64,000 bases of DNA from Natronomonas salina (GTDB taxonomy: Archaea; Halobacteriota; Halobacteria; Halobacteriales; Haloarculaceae), in assembly GCF_013391105.1 (NCBI RefSeq), contig NZ_CP058335.1, positions 1 through 64,000 of the forward strand, written 5' to 3'. Positions 1 through 8,853 of the stretch are shown here, one piece after another. The position numbers and the translations under genes were made by a program. Every line of letters begins with the position of its first letter. Position 1 is the stretch's first letter. Below the pieces are notes generated by a model that saw only the letters and a program-made list of their open reading frames with translations, was not told where the DNA came from and made no database searches.

Positions 1-110
1 GAGTCGCAGTTCTCCTCGTGCTGTCGGGCGTCGGACTGGTCGTCGAACAGCAGGCCACACTTTTCGCACTCGTACCACGTCGACCCGTCCCGATCTGTGG
101 TCGCGACCAT
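1..110 (-). CDS. C2HC zinc-finger small protein (3' part cut by window edge)
   Basis: The frame starts at an ATG at 110 and runs off the left edge. The visible 36 residues contain a C-x2-C-x12-H-x4-C pattern (CEKC, then an H and a C in the stretch QHEENC), a typical single zinc knuckle of very small haloarchaeal proteins such as the DUF7128-type family. The role is unknown; nucleic-acid or protein binding is the usual guess for this fold. It is divergent from the CDC48 gene, whose start lies 94 bases away, so the two share an intergenic promoter region. Only the N-terminal part can be judged. Confidence 0.7.
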   Translation of the reverse strand, partial: MVATTDRDGSTWYECEKCGLLFDDQSDARQHEENCD

Positions 111-203
111 GGTGTGTATGGGCCGTCCCGCCGTATATTCGTTTCTCCGGGCCCGGCCGCGACCGGCGGAACGGTAAAGCGGGAGGCGGCCGGAGGCCCG
201 TAC

Positions 204-2318
204 ATGGAACGGCGGGTCACGCTCACTGTGCAGGGGGCCGAGAAGCGGGACGCGGGACGGGGGGTCGCCCGGCTCCCGGAGTCGGCCCGGCAGTCCCTCG
301 GCGTCCTCAGCGGCGACACCGTCGTCGTCGAGGGCGAGCGGCCGACCGTCACGAAGGTGTGGCCGGCCGGCGACGGCGACGGGACGGTCCGCATCGACGC
401 CGAGACCCGCGCCAACGCCGGGGTGAACATCGGCGAGACGGTGACGGTCCGCCCGGTCTCCGTCGAGGACGCCGACGAGGTCGTCGTCGAGTTGCCCGTG
501 ACCGTCGACGACGAACTGCTGGACGCGGTCGCCTCGGAGCTCCGCGACCGACCGCTGCAGGTCGGCGAGCAGCTCCGGCTCGAACCGCCGGGCGTCCGCG
601 CGACCGTCGTGGAGACCTCCCCCGACGGCACCGTCCGCGTCACCGGACGGACGACCGTGCGGGTCCGGGAGGCGTCGGCCGGCGAGCCGGAGACGCGGAC
701 CGAATCGTCGGCGTCCGGGCCGACCGCGACGGGCGAGGACCGGTCGGCTCCCGAGCCCGCGGCGGACGTCACCTACGAGGACATCGGCGGCCTCGACGAG
801 GAACTGGAGCAGGTCCGCGAGATGATCGAGCTGCCGCTGTCGGAGCCGGAGCTGTTCCGGAAGCTCGGCATCGACCCGCCGTCGGGGGTGCTGCTGTACG
901 GCCCCCCCGGCACCGGTAAGACGCTCATCGCGAAGGCGGTCGCCAACGAGGTCGACGCCCACTTCGAGGTCGTCGATGGCCCGGAAATCGTCTCGAAGTA
1001 CAAGGGCGAGAGCGAGGAGCGGCTCCGGGAGGTGTTCGACCGCGCCGTCGAGAACTCCCCCGCCGTCATCTTCGTCGACGAGATCGACTCCATCGCGGGC
1101 GCCCGCGACGAGGACGCGGACATGGAGAACCGCGTCGTCGCCCAGTTGCTCACCCTGATGGACGGCCTGGAGGACCGCGGGCAGGTCATCGTCATCGGCG
1201 CGACGAACCGCGTCGACGTCGTCGACCCGGCGCTGCGCCGCGGCGGGCGCTTCGACCGCGAGATCGAGATCGGCGCGCCCGACGAGGACGGCCGTCGGGA
1301 GATCCTGGAGGTCCACGCACGCGGGATGCCGCTGGCCGACGACGTCGACCTCGACCAGCTGGCGGCCCGGACCCACGGCTTCGTCGGCGCCGACGTCCAC
1401 TCGCTGGTCACGGAGGCCGCGATGCGCGCGCTGCGAGACCGCGACGAGCGCGAGGACCTCGAGGTGACGAAGGCAGACTTCGAGGCCGCCCTCGCGGCGG
1501 TCGACCCCTCGGCGATGCGGGAGTACGTCGCGGAGACGCCCCACGTCACCTTCGAGGACGTCGGCGGCCTCGAGGAGGCCAAGCAGGTGCTCACCGAGGC
1601 CGTCGAGTGGCCCCTCTCCTACGGCCGGCTGTTCGACGTGACCAACACCGACCCGCCGTCGGGCGTGCTGCTGTACGGGCCCCCCGGAACCGGCAAGACG
1701 CTGCTCGCGCGGGCCCTCGCCGGCGAGAGCGACGTCAACTTCGTCAGCGTCGCCGGCCCCGAACTGCTCGACAAGTACGTCGGCGAGTCCGAGAAGGCCG
1801 TCCGCGAGGTGTTCGACCGCGCGCGGCAGTCGGCGCCCGCCATCGTCTTCTTCGACGAGATCGACGCCGTCGCCGGGGTCCGGGGGGAGTCCTCGGAGGC
1901 CTCCGAGCGCGTCGTCTCCCAGCTGTTGACCGAACTCGACGGGCTGACCGACAATCCCAACCTCGTCGTGCTGGCGGCGACGAACCGCCGGGACGCTCTC
2001 GACCCCGCCCTGCTCCGGCCGGGGCGCCTCGAGACCCACGTCGAGGTCCCGGATCCCGACGAGGCGGCCCGCCGCGAGATTCTGGCGGTCCACGCCCGCG
2101 GCAAGCCGCTCGGCGACGACGTCGACCTCGACGAACTGGCCGCCGAGACAGAGGGCTTCTCGGGAGCGGAGCTGGCGGCGCTCCTCCGGGAGTCGTCGAT
2201 GCGGGCCATCAGGGAGCTGGCGACCGAACTCGGTCCCGAGGCCGCCAACGAGCGCGCCGACGAGATCGTCATCGGCAACGAGCACGTGACGGCGGCGATG
2301 GAGCAGGTCAGGAAGTGA
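204..2318 (+). CDS. CDC48/VCP-type AAA+ ATPase
   Basis: 704-residue double-AAA unfoldase, the archaeal counterpart of Cdc48/p97/VAT, which uses ATP to extract and unfold proteins for the proteasome. The N-terminal 185 residues look like the Cdc48 N-domain (substrate or cofactor binding). AAA1 has Walker A GPPGTGKT near residue 233 and Walker B VIFVDEID near 288. AAA2 has Walker A near 492 and Walker B IVFFDEID near 546. I chose the ATG at 204 (MERRVTLTV) rather than an in-frame start at 18, because the upstream extension is low-quality sequence that overlaps the divergent gene. At 704 residues it is slightly shorter than typical VAT-like proteins (about 730-750). Haloarchaea carry several cdc48 paralogues, so the exact letter cannot be assigned. 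Confidence 0.95.
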   Translation: MERRVTLTVQGAEKRDAGRGVARLPESARQSLGVLSGDTVVVEGERPTVTKVWPAGDGDGTVRIDAETRANAGVNIGETVTVRPVSVEDADEVVVELPVTVDDELLDAVASELRDRPLQVGEQLRLEPPGVRATVVETSPDGTVRVTGRTTVRVREASAGEPETRTESSASGPTATGEDRSAPEPAADVTYEDIGGLDEELEQVREMIELPLSEPELFRKLGIDPPSGVLLYGPPGTGKTLIAKAVANEVDAHFEVVDGPEIVSKYKGESEERLREVFDRAVENSPAVIFVDEIDSIAGARDEDADMENRVVAQLLTLMDGLEDRGQVIVIGATNRVDVVDPALRRGGRFDREIEIGAPDEDGRREILEVHARGMPLADDVDLDQLAARTHGFVGADVHSLVTEAAMRALRDRDEREDLEVTKADFEAALAAVDPSAMREYVAETPHVTFEDVGGLEEAKQVLTEAVEWPLSYGRLFDVTNTDPPSGVLLYGPPGTGKTLLARALAGESDVNFVSVAGPELLDKYVGESEKAVREVFDRARQSAPAIVFFDEIDAVAGVRGESSEASERVVSQLLTELDGLTDNPNLVVLAATNRRDALDPALLRPGRLETHVEVPDPDEAARREILAVHARGKPLGDDVDLDELAAETEGFSGAELAALLRESSMRAIRELATELGPEAANERADEIVIGNEHVTAAMEQVRK

Positions 2319-2321
2319 CGG

Positions 2322-3098
2322 CTATCCGCCGGCCCGTATGAGGCAGACGAGGACGCCCTCCTCGCAGTAGGACAGTGCGTGGTCGACCGGGATCGTCGAG
2401 CCGTCCGCCCGGAGGTAGACGTGCTCGCCCTCCCACTCGCCGTCCTGTCGGACCGCGGGGAGGACCTCGTCGTAGACGTCCTCGAGGTCGGCGTCCTGGT
2501 AGAGCTCCTCCCAGTGCCGGCCGACGAGGTCCTCGCGGTCGTACCCGACGAAGTCGGCGTAGGCGCGGTTGACGTAGACGAACCGGCCGTCGACGTCGAT
2601 GAGACTGATGCCTTCGCGGGCGGTCTCCATCGCCCGGAAGCTGTACTCGGCGAGCCGCTCCGAGCGACGCCGCTCGACGAGGTTCTCCACGCGGTTGGCG
2701 AGGACGCGCCACTGCTCGGTGCCGGTCTCCTTCTGGAGGTAGTCGGTGACGCCGGCGCTGATGGCCTCGCTGGCGACCTCCTCGCTTCCCTTCCCGGTGA
2801 AGAGGACGAAGGGCAGGTTCGGGCGGTCCGCCCGGACGGACTCGAGGAACTCGACGCCGTTCTCCTCCGGCATGTCGTAATCGCAGACGATGCAGTCGAC
2901 GGCCGACGACGCCAGCCGCTCCCGGGCCTCGGTCGTGCTCTCGGCCGTCGAGGCGATCAGCCCGTGGCGGGACAGGAACGTCTCGGCCAGCTCGAGGAAG
3001 GCGCGGTCGTCGTCGACGTGGAGGACGTGGGGCACCTCGTCGGCGATCGACCTCGCGAGCGCCGACGCGTCCGCGCGCGGTGACCCCTTTTCGGTCAT
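2322..3098 (-). CDS. response-regulator receiver / PAS sensor protein
   Basis: 258 residues. Residues about 23-135 form a CheY-like receiver with the acidic pocket at D29-D31, the probable phospho-acceptor D73 (in CDYDMP), T101 and K123. Residues about 150-255 form one PAS domain (GISLIDVDGRFVYVNRAY, then a GR-H-WEELY stretch). There is no histidine-kinase or DNA-binding domain, so it probably receives phosphate from a separate kinase and signals through protein contacts; the combination is common in haloarchaea. It is convergent with CDC48, with 3 bases between the stop codons. The ATG at 3098 follows directly after a possible 34-codon membrane peptide. The signal it senses is unknown. Confidence 0.88.
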   Translation of the reverse strand: MTEKGSPRADASALARSIADEVPHVLHVDDDRAFLELAETFLSRHGLIASTAESTTEARERLASSAVDCIVCDYDMPEENGVEFLESVRADRPNLPFVLFTGKGSEEVASEAISAGVTDYLQKETGTEQWRVLANRVENLVERRRSERLAEYSFRAMETAREGISLIDVDGRFVYVNRAYADFVGYDREDLVGRHWEELYQDADLEDVYDEVLPAVRQDGEWEGEHVYLRADGSTIPVDHALSYCEEGVLVCLIRAGG

Positions 3099-3101
3099 AC
3101 A

Positions 3102-3206
3102 TCAGGGACGTGTACCGGCCGGCAAATACTCGTCGTCCGTTATAGAATCCAATTGCGCGGCGACCAGAATAAGAAATAGGAGAAATACAAGCGGTATAAA
3201 TGGCAT
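3102..3206 (-). CDS. possible 34-residue membrane micro-peptide
   Basis: A small frame with ATG at 3206 and TGA at 3102 would encode an N-terminal hydrophobic helix (MPFIPLVFLLFLILVAAQ) followed by a short acidic tail. It lies just upstream of the receiver-PAS gene, with 3 bases between stop and next start, so translation could be coupled. It is AT-richer than its surroundings, which is equally what a haloarchaeal promoter region looks like; the sequence TCTATAACG inside it could be the A/T box of the downstream gene. No homologue is recognised. I list it as a candidate only. Confidence 0.3.
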   Translation of the reverse strand: MPFIPLVFLLFLILVAAQLDSITDDEYLPAGTRP

Positions 3207-3305
3207 ACGCCGGTGATTGAGTCGTGTAACCGCCGATTCGTGTCGACTATGAGGCCCGTCCGCCCCCCGTCGCTATCACTCGCTCGGTGAATACTGTGGG
3301 CGCGG

Positions 3306-6146
3306 TCAGTCCCAGAACGACTTCGTCTTCGCGTAGTTCCGCTCGCGGGCGAGGATGTCGCGGTAGAAGTCCTCCTCGTCCTCGCGGTGGTTGTTGATGA
3401 CGTAGGCGGCGTTCCGGGGGCCGACGCCGCGGGCCGCCAGCGCGATGACGGCCCGCTTGCCGTGGCTCTGGACGAGGCTGGCGGCCTTGTATGCGCGCTC
3501 GGTCATCTTCTCCTGCTCGCCGTCCTTCTCGCCGGCGCGGACGGCTTCCAGGACCTCGTCGGCCCAGGGGTTCAGCGCCGCGACGCGGGTCGACCCGCAG
3601 TTCGGACACTCCGGCTGCTCGGGCACTCGGCTCACCTGCTGGCGGCGGTCCCACTCCTGGCAGTGGAGGCAGGCAAGCAGCACCCGGTCGCCCTGGATGC
3701 GCTCCTTGACGGTCTCGATGACCGAGGCGTCGGCGTTCTCCGGCGAGAGCAGCTCCTGGCCCGACGACCGCCCGCCGCGGCCCATCGGCGTCCGCTCGCC
3801 GACGGTCGCCAGTTCGAGGTCGCCGTCCTGGAGCCGGCGGAGCACCTCGCCGGCGCCGTCGACGTGCAGTTGCTCGTGGAGGACGACGCGGATGGCCTCG
3901 TCGTAGACGGGGGTGTCCTCGAGGGCCTTCAGCAGGCGGTCCTTCCCGAAGCGGTTCTGGCTCGACCCCTTGCCCTTCCAGCGCTTGATGGCGCCGAACT
4001 TCGCGGCGACCTGCGCGAGCGTGAACTTCAGCGAGTCGGAGTTCTTCAGGCTCAACTCGATGAGGCCGGCGACGTGGTCGGGGTCTGTCTCCTCCAGGAC
4101 CTCGACGACGTCGCCGATGGTGACGCCGCCCGGCACCTCCAGTTCGATGCGGTAGGGGTCGGCCTCCATCGCCACCGAGGAGCCGGTCCGCTGGCCGATG
4201 AGCGCCGACAGCAGCCGGCCGAGCGTCTCGTTGACGGTGTGGCCGAAGGCCGCGTTGACGACGATCTCGCGGCCGTACGCCTCGACGACGACCCGGTCGT
4301 CGCTCGGCATCGGCGCCTCGTGGCGCTCGACCGGGTCCAGCGCCCGGCTCGCGGTGTACTCGTCGGTCGGGAAGCGGTCGGCGAGCCCGCGCGCGACCAG
4401 CTCCCTGCTCGCGCCGTCGTCGAACCGCTGTCGGGCCTCGTCGCGGGTGCGGCCGACGTGCTGGGCGACGTCGTACGGGACCGGGATCTCCTGGCCGACC
4501 CACGACGGCACCTCGCCGGTGGGGTCCTCGATGGGGCTGACGAGGACCTCCTCCTCTTCGTCGTCGATCTCGGTGATGCGCCACATCTCGCCGCCCTGGA
4601 CGAACGTCTCGCCGGGCTGGGTGAACGTGACGACGAACCGCTCGGCGAGCGTCCCAACGACGTTGCCGGAGGCCATGTCCTTCACGCGGTAGTTGGCCTC
4701 GTCGGGGATCATCGAGAGGTTCGCGTAGAAGTACTGCCAGGTCCCGCCGGACTTCTCGATGCGGTCGGCCTCCTCGTCGAGCCAGAGCACGCGGTTCGAT
4801 GAGAGCTCCCGGACGACTGCCCGGAAGTCGTCCTCCGAGAGGTTCCGGAACGGGTACGCGCGGGTGACGATGTCGTAGGCCCGTGCGGCCGACAGTTCGC
4901 CGAAGCCCATCAGCAGGCCGGGGATCTGGTTGGCGACCGTGTCGAGGCTGGCGTGGTGGATGCCGGCGGCCTCGACCTCCCCGCGCTCGGCGCGGTCGAC
5001 GATGGCCAGCGCCTCGAAGGTGTCGTCCGGCCGGGTCGTGAGGACCGTCCCCGACGACGTCTCGGCGCGGCGGTGGCCGGCGCGGCCGACCCGCTGGAGG
5101 AGCCGGCGGACCTCCCGCGGGCTGGAGTACTGGACGACGTGGTCGATGCGGCCGACGTCGATGCCCAGCTCCATCGAGGAGGTGCACATCAGCGCGTCGA
5201 TCTCGCCGGCCTTGAACCGGTCCTCGACGTCGATGCGGGCCTCCTTCGACAGCGAGCCGTGGTGGATTCCGATGTCGGTGCCGTAGGCCTTCAGCCGCGA
5301 CCCGAGCCCCTCGGCCGTCTGTCGGGTGTTCACGAAGACGAGCGTCGACTCGTTGGCCGAGACGAGCTCGTCGATGGCGCGGACGTGGCTGGCGACCGAC
5401 GCGTCGGTCATCAGCTCGCCGGCGGCCTGCTGGTCCTCGCCGGTGATCTCGGGTTCGCGGACCTCGACGTCGATGTTCGAGCCGGCGTCGACCTCGACGA
5501 CCCGACAGCCGCGGTCGCCGGTGAGGAACCGCCCGACCTCGCCTGGGTCCCCGACGGTCGCCGACAGGCCGATACGCTGGAAGGTGCCGGCGTGCTCCCG
5601 GAGGTGTTCCAGCCCGATGGTGAGCTGGGCGCCGCGCTTCGACGCCGCCAGCTCGTGGACCTCGTCGACGACGACGTGCTCGACGTCCTCGAGGGCCCGC
5701 CGGAGCTTCTCGCCGGTGAACATCGCCTGCAGCGTCTCCGGCGTCGTCACGAGGACGTCCGGGGGGTTCTCGGCCTGCTTCTGCCGCTGGTAGTCCGTCG
5801 TGTCGCCGTGGCGGACGCCGACGTCGACGTCGAGGGTCTCGCCCCACCAGTCGAGCCGCTCGCGCATGTCGCGGTTCAGCGCCCGCAACGGCGTGACGTA
5901 CAGCGCCTGCACCCCGTGGCGGTGGTCCCGCCCGCAGATGGCCGAGAGGACGGGCAGCATCGCGGTCTCCGTCTTCCCCGACCCCGTCGGCGCGACGACC
6001 AGCCCGTGTTCGCCCGCGGCCAGCGGCGGGATGGCCTCCCGCTGGGGTTCGGTCGGCGTCGAGAAGCCGCGCTCGGAGAGCGCCGCGCGCACCTCGCGGT
6101 GGAGGTGCGAGAAGGCGTCCATCCCGTCCAGCGCGGCGTCGCTCAT
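3306..6146 (-). CDS. Lhr-type DEAD/DEAH-box ATP-dependent helicase
   Basis: 946-residue superfamily 2 helicase of the large-helicase-related (Lhr) family, linked in archaea and bacteria to DNA repair and fork processing. Visible motifs: Q-motif region PTEPQREAIP near residue 31, Walker A PTGSGKT at about 53-59, DEVH (VVVDEVHEL) near 158, a helicase C domain with FVNTRQTAE and QRVGRAGHRR, then the Lhr winged-helix and beta-sheet region. The C terminus has a four-cysteine zinc ribbon (CLHC about 20 residues before CPNC). The length fits Lhr-core enzymes. The start at 6146 (MSDAALDGMDAF) gives a complete N terminus. It stands alone in its transcription direction; the RPA operon further upstream is also on this strand. 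Confidence 0.92.
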   Translation of the reverse strand: MSDAALDGMDAFSHLHREVRAALSERGFSTPTEPQREAIPPLAAGEHGLVVAPTGSGKTETAMLPVLSAICGRDHRHGVQALYVTPLRALNRDMRERLDWWGETLDVDVGVRHGDTTDYQRQKQAENPPDVLVTTPETLQAMFTGEKLRRALEDVEHVVVDEVHELAASKRGAQLTIGLEHLREHAGTFQRIGLSATVGDPGEVGRFLTGDRGCRVVEVDAGSNIDVEVREPEITGEDQQAAGELMTDASVASHVRAIDELVSANESTLVFVNTRQTAEGLGSRLKAYGTDIGIHHGSLSKEARIDVEDRFKAGEIDALMCTSSMELGIDVGRIDHVVQYSSPREVRRLLQRVGRAGHRRAETSSGTVLTTRPDDTFEALAIVDRAERGEVEAAGIHHASLDTVANQIPGLLMGFGELSAARAYDIVTRAYPFRNLSEDDFRAVVRELSSNRVLWLDEEADRIEKSGGTWQYFYANLSMIPDEANYRVKDMASGNVVGTLAERFVVTFTQPGETFVQGGEMWRITEIDDEEEEVLVSPIEDPTGEVPSWVGQEIPVPYDVAQHVGRTRDEARQRFDDGASRELVARGLADRFPTDEYTASRALDPVERHEAPMPSDDRVVVEAYGREIVVNAAFGHTVNETLGRLLSALIGQRTGSSVAMEADPYRIELEVPGGVTIGDVVEVLEETDPDHVAGLIELSLKNSDSLKFTLAQVAAKFGAIKRWKGKGSSQNRFGKDRLLKALEDTPVYDEAIRVVLHEQLHVDGAGEVLRRLQDGDLELATVGERTPMGRGGRSSGQELLSPENADASVIETVKERIQGDRVLLACLHCQEWDRRQQVSRVPEQPECPNCGSTRVAALNPWADEVLEAVRAGEKDGEQEKMTERAYKAASLVQSHGKRAVIALAARGVGPRNAAYVINNHREDEEDFYRDILARERNYAKTKSFWD

Positions 6147-6330
6147 CGACTACGTTTGTGCCCGCAGGGAATTAAGCGAACCGCTCGAGGGGAGGCGAAT
6201 CCACGCGAGACCGACATAAAGGACCGCTTCTATCCCGCGTCAGGCACTTGCCACCCCGTCCCCAGGTGGCGTCCGCAGGGGATGCACCCGCCGTTCGCCG
6301 CGCCGGTGGCGGGCGTCGTTCTTTCGCGGT

Positions 6331-7065
6331 TCAGACATGCCGGTAGTCGCCGAGCCGCGTCCCGTCCAGCAGGTACGCGTCGGCGTCGGCGAGGCCGTCG
6401 GGGAGGAACGGCGAGAGGAAGTCCGGCGCCTCGTTGACGACCGTCCCGCCCGAGAGGTCGTTGAACGCCGGGCAGACGACCATCCGGTCGCCCACCGCCT
6501 CGTACTCGGGGAACCCCTCGGCGTCGACGCGGCCGCGCAGCCACGTCCGCTCGGTCCGGCTGCCGCCGACCTCGTCCTCCAGCCGGACGAGCGGGTGCTC
6601 GTGGGCGGTACAGAGCGTCGGCGCCCTGAGGACCGCCTCGTCGGGCCAGGTGTGGCCGTGGCAGAACCCGACGTCGCCGACCCGGACGCCCGGGCCGTCG
6701 GCCACCTCGACGCCGGCGAACATGTCGGTGACCGTCTCGATGCCGCCGTCGTGGTTGCCCTTCGTGACGGTCACGGGGACGCGCTGGCTGACGGCGCCGA
6801 ACAGTGCCTCTATCTCGGCGCGTTCCGTCCCGGTCGGTTCGCCGATGCCGTCGCCGACGTCGCCGAGGAGGACCAGTCGGTCGGCGCCGGTGTCCTCCAG
6901 CAACCCCAGGAGCTTCTCGCGGCGCTCGGCCTCGCGGCTCCGGATCTCGACGCCGTCGCGGCGCAGCCCGACCTCCAGGCCGGCGTGGTAGTCGGCGACG
7001 ACGAGCGCGCGCTCGGGGCCGCAGTCGGCGACCGCGACCGGCTCGTCGGGCACCGGCTCCAGCAT
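6331..7065 (-). CDS. rpe: RPA-operon calcineurin-like phosphoesterase
   Basis: 244 residues with the metallophosphoesterase motif set: DYH (VVADYHAG), GDVGD, GNHDG and CHGHTWP, which together bind two metals. It belongs to the archaeal MJ0037-like group. The ATG at 7065 follows immediately after the stop of the RPA-associated protein gene, so it is the last gene of a three-gene operon. In Haloferax an rpa operon of the same order, including a phosphoesterase called rpe, has been described, and I use that name by synteny. The substrate is unproven; processing of nucleic-acid ends is a reasonable inference from the operon partners. Confidence 0.88.
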   Translation of the reverse strand: MLEPVPDEPVAVADCGPERALVVADYHAGLEVGLRRDGVEIRSREAERREKLLGLLEDTGADRLVLLGDVGDGIGEPTGTERAEIEALFGAVSQRVPVTVTKGNHDGGIETVTDMFAGVEVADGPGVRVGDVGFCHGHTWPDEAVLRAPTLCTAHEHPLVRLEDEVGGSRTERTWLRGRVDAEGFPEYEAVGDRMVVCPAFNDLSGGTVVNEAPDFLSPFLPDGLADADAYLLDGTRLGDYRHV

Positions 7066-8853
7066 TCAGATGGACTTCAGCACGCCGTCGGAGGGCTCGT
7101 AGCACCGCCCGCTCATCAGCGCGTCCTGGATGGCGTCTTCCACGGCGTCGGGGTCGGCGCCGTACTCGTCGGTCACCGTCGCGACCAGTTCCTCGCGGTC
7201 CGCGCCGTCGCCCTCGTCGATGGACTCCATCGTCTGCATGACCGCGTCTTCAAGGTCGACGTCCTCGGCGGACTCTGCCGACGCTTCGTCGGTCTCCGGT
7301 TCCCCGACGTCCGAGCCGGGCTCGGAGTCGGTCTCTGCGTCCGGTTCCGGTTCGGGCTCGGCCGCCGGTTCCGTCTCAGTGTCCGCTTCGGTCTCCTCGG
7401 TCGGCGCCTCCTCGGCCAGTTCGGCCTCGGTGGGCGTCTCGGCGTCCTCCTCGCCCACGTCCGGGGTCGCGTCGGGCGACCCCACCTCGTCGGCCGTCGA
7501 GAACTCGGTGCCGTACTCCTCCTCGACCTCGCGGCGCTCCTCCTCGTCGAGTTCGAACTCGCCGGGGTCGAAGTCGTCGTCGAGTTCGACGTCCTCCGGG
7601 TCCGGCTCCTGGCCGGCGCCCTCGACGGACTCGGCGGTCGGCTCGGTCTCGGCCGCGTCCGGCGTCACGTCGGGTTCGGGCTCGGCCGCCGCCTCGGTGG
7701 CCGACTCCGGTTCGAGTTCGTCCGTCGGGCCTTCGGTTCCGGATCCTAGGTCAGTGTCGGTCTTTGTCTCTGTCTCTGTCTCAGCCCCCGTCTCGACTCC
7801 GGAATCAGCGTCCGGTTCGTCGGCCTCCTCCGGTACCGGGTCCGTCCCCGAAACCGCGCCCGCGTCGGGGTCGGCGTCGGTCTCGGTCGTCGCGTCCGGT
7901 TCGGCGCCGGCCGCGGCGGACGTCCCGGTCTCGGCGTCGGCCTCCGTCTCGACGTCGGGGTCCGAGGTGGTCGGTGACTCCGTCGTGGCGCCGGCCGAAG
8001 CCTGTTGGGGCTCGGCGTCCGCCGACCCGGCCTCGCCGCCCGGTTCCGCGTCGGCCAGTTCGTCGTCGGACGGTTCCTCGCCCAGCGGCTCCTCGGGTCC
8101 GTCCGCCGGTGCTCCGGTGTCGGGTGCCGACAGTTCGAGGGTCGCCAGCGGTCCGGCGTCGCCCATCCCCTCGTCGGGGGCGACGTCGAGGCGGTCGACC
8201 TCGTCCTTCTCGCCGGCGACGACCCGGGCCGCGTCGAGGGCGGTCTCCCGGAGGGCCTCCAGGTACGCCGGCGTCGTGCCGTAGTAGTCCAGCGCCAGCG
8301 CGACGCCGTCGGCGAGGCGCTCGTCGACGTCCTCGGCCTCCAGGGCGGCGCGGAGCCGGTCGCCGGTCAGCCCGGACTCGATGGCCGAGGCCATGATGCC
8401 GACGCGTTCGAGGGTGCGCTCGGCCGCGGTGACGACCCAGCGGTCCCGCGTCTCGGCGTCGACCTCGCTGACCGACTCCGGTCGGACGGAGGTGTAGATG
8501 CGGTCGCCGTCGTCCGGTTCGAACGTGCGGGCCTTCCCGGAGAGCGCGAGGAACGTCGGCGGGTCGACCCGCTCGAGGAAGGCCAGTTCGTCGGGCTGGT
8601 ACTGGCCGGCGTAGGTGACGAACGCGCCGGTGGGGTCGACGACCCGGCCGCGGACCATCTCGGGGTTGACGTCCTCGACCTCGGTGAGGACGCCCACCGC
8701 GAACAGGCGGTTGACGCGCGCGCCGGTCGGCGTGACGACGAAGTTCGGCGCGCGCTCCTCGTCGGACTCGCTGTAGGAGAACTCTGCGTCGTCGAACTCC
8801 GCGGCGAACAGCCGGTAGGCGACCTCGCGGCGCCCGGGGCCGGAGTCGCTCAT
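7066..8853 (-). CDS. rpap1: RPA-associated protein (COG3390-type)
   Basis: 595 residues. The first 240 residues form a conserved OB-fold-containing region (start MSDSGPGRREVAYRLFAAEF). Residues about 250-530 are an extremely acidic, Thr/Ser/Pro-rich low-complexity linker. The last 60 residues look like a small helical winged-helix domain (ending in CYEPSDGVLKSI). Its ATG overlaps the RPA stop by four bases (ATGA), so the two are translationally coupled and very likely act as one complex on single-stranded DNA, as shown for Haloferax Rpa/Rpap pairs. I used the ATG at 8853 and not the much longer upstream frame, which runs in antiphase through the RPA gene. Confidence 0.9.
   Translation of the reverse strand: MSDSGPGRREVAYRLFAAEFDDAEFSYSESDEERAPNFVVTPTGARVNRLFAVGVLTEVEDVNPEMVRGRVVDPTGAFVTYAGQYQPDELAFLERVDPPTFLALSGKARTFEPDDGDRIYTSVRPESVSEVDAETRDRWVVTAAERTLERVGIMASAIESGLTGDRLRAALEAEDVDERLADGVALALDYYGTTPAYLEALRETALDAARVVAGEKDEVDRLDVAPDEGMGDAGPLATLELSAPDTGAPADGPEEPLGEEPSDDELADAEPGGEAGSADAEPQQASAGATTESPTTSDPDVETEADAETGTSAAAGAEPDATTETDADPDAGAVSGTDPVPEEADEPDADSGVETGAETETETKTDTDLGSGTEGPTDELEPESATEAAAEPEPDVTPDAAETEPTAESVEGAGQEPDPEDVELDDDFDPGEFELDEEERREVEEEYGTEFSTADEVGSPDATPDVGEEDAETPTEAELAEEAPTEETEADTETEPAAEPEPEPDAETDSEPGSDVGEPETDEASAESAEDVDLEDAVMQTMESIDEGDGADREELVATVTDEYGADPDAVEDAIQDALMSGRCYEPSDGVLKSI

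Noticed and set aside
7130-8284. 384-residue Ser-rich frame on the plus strand
   Set aside because: It is the antisense of the Asp/Glu-rich linker of the RPA-associated protein, which gives Ser-rich translations.
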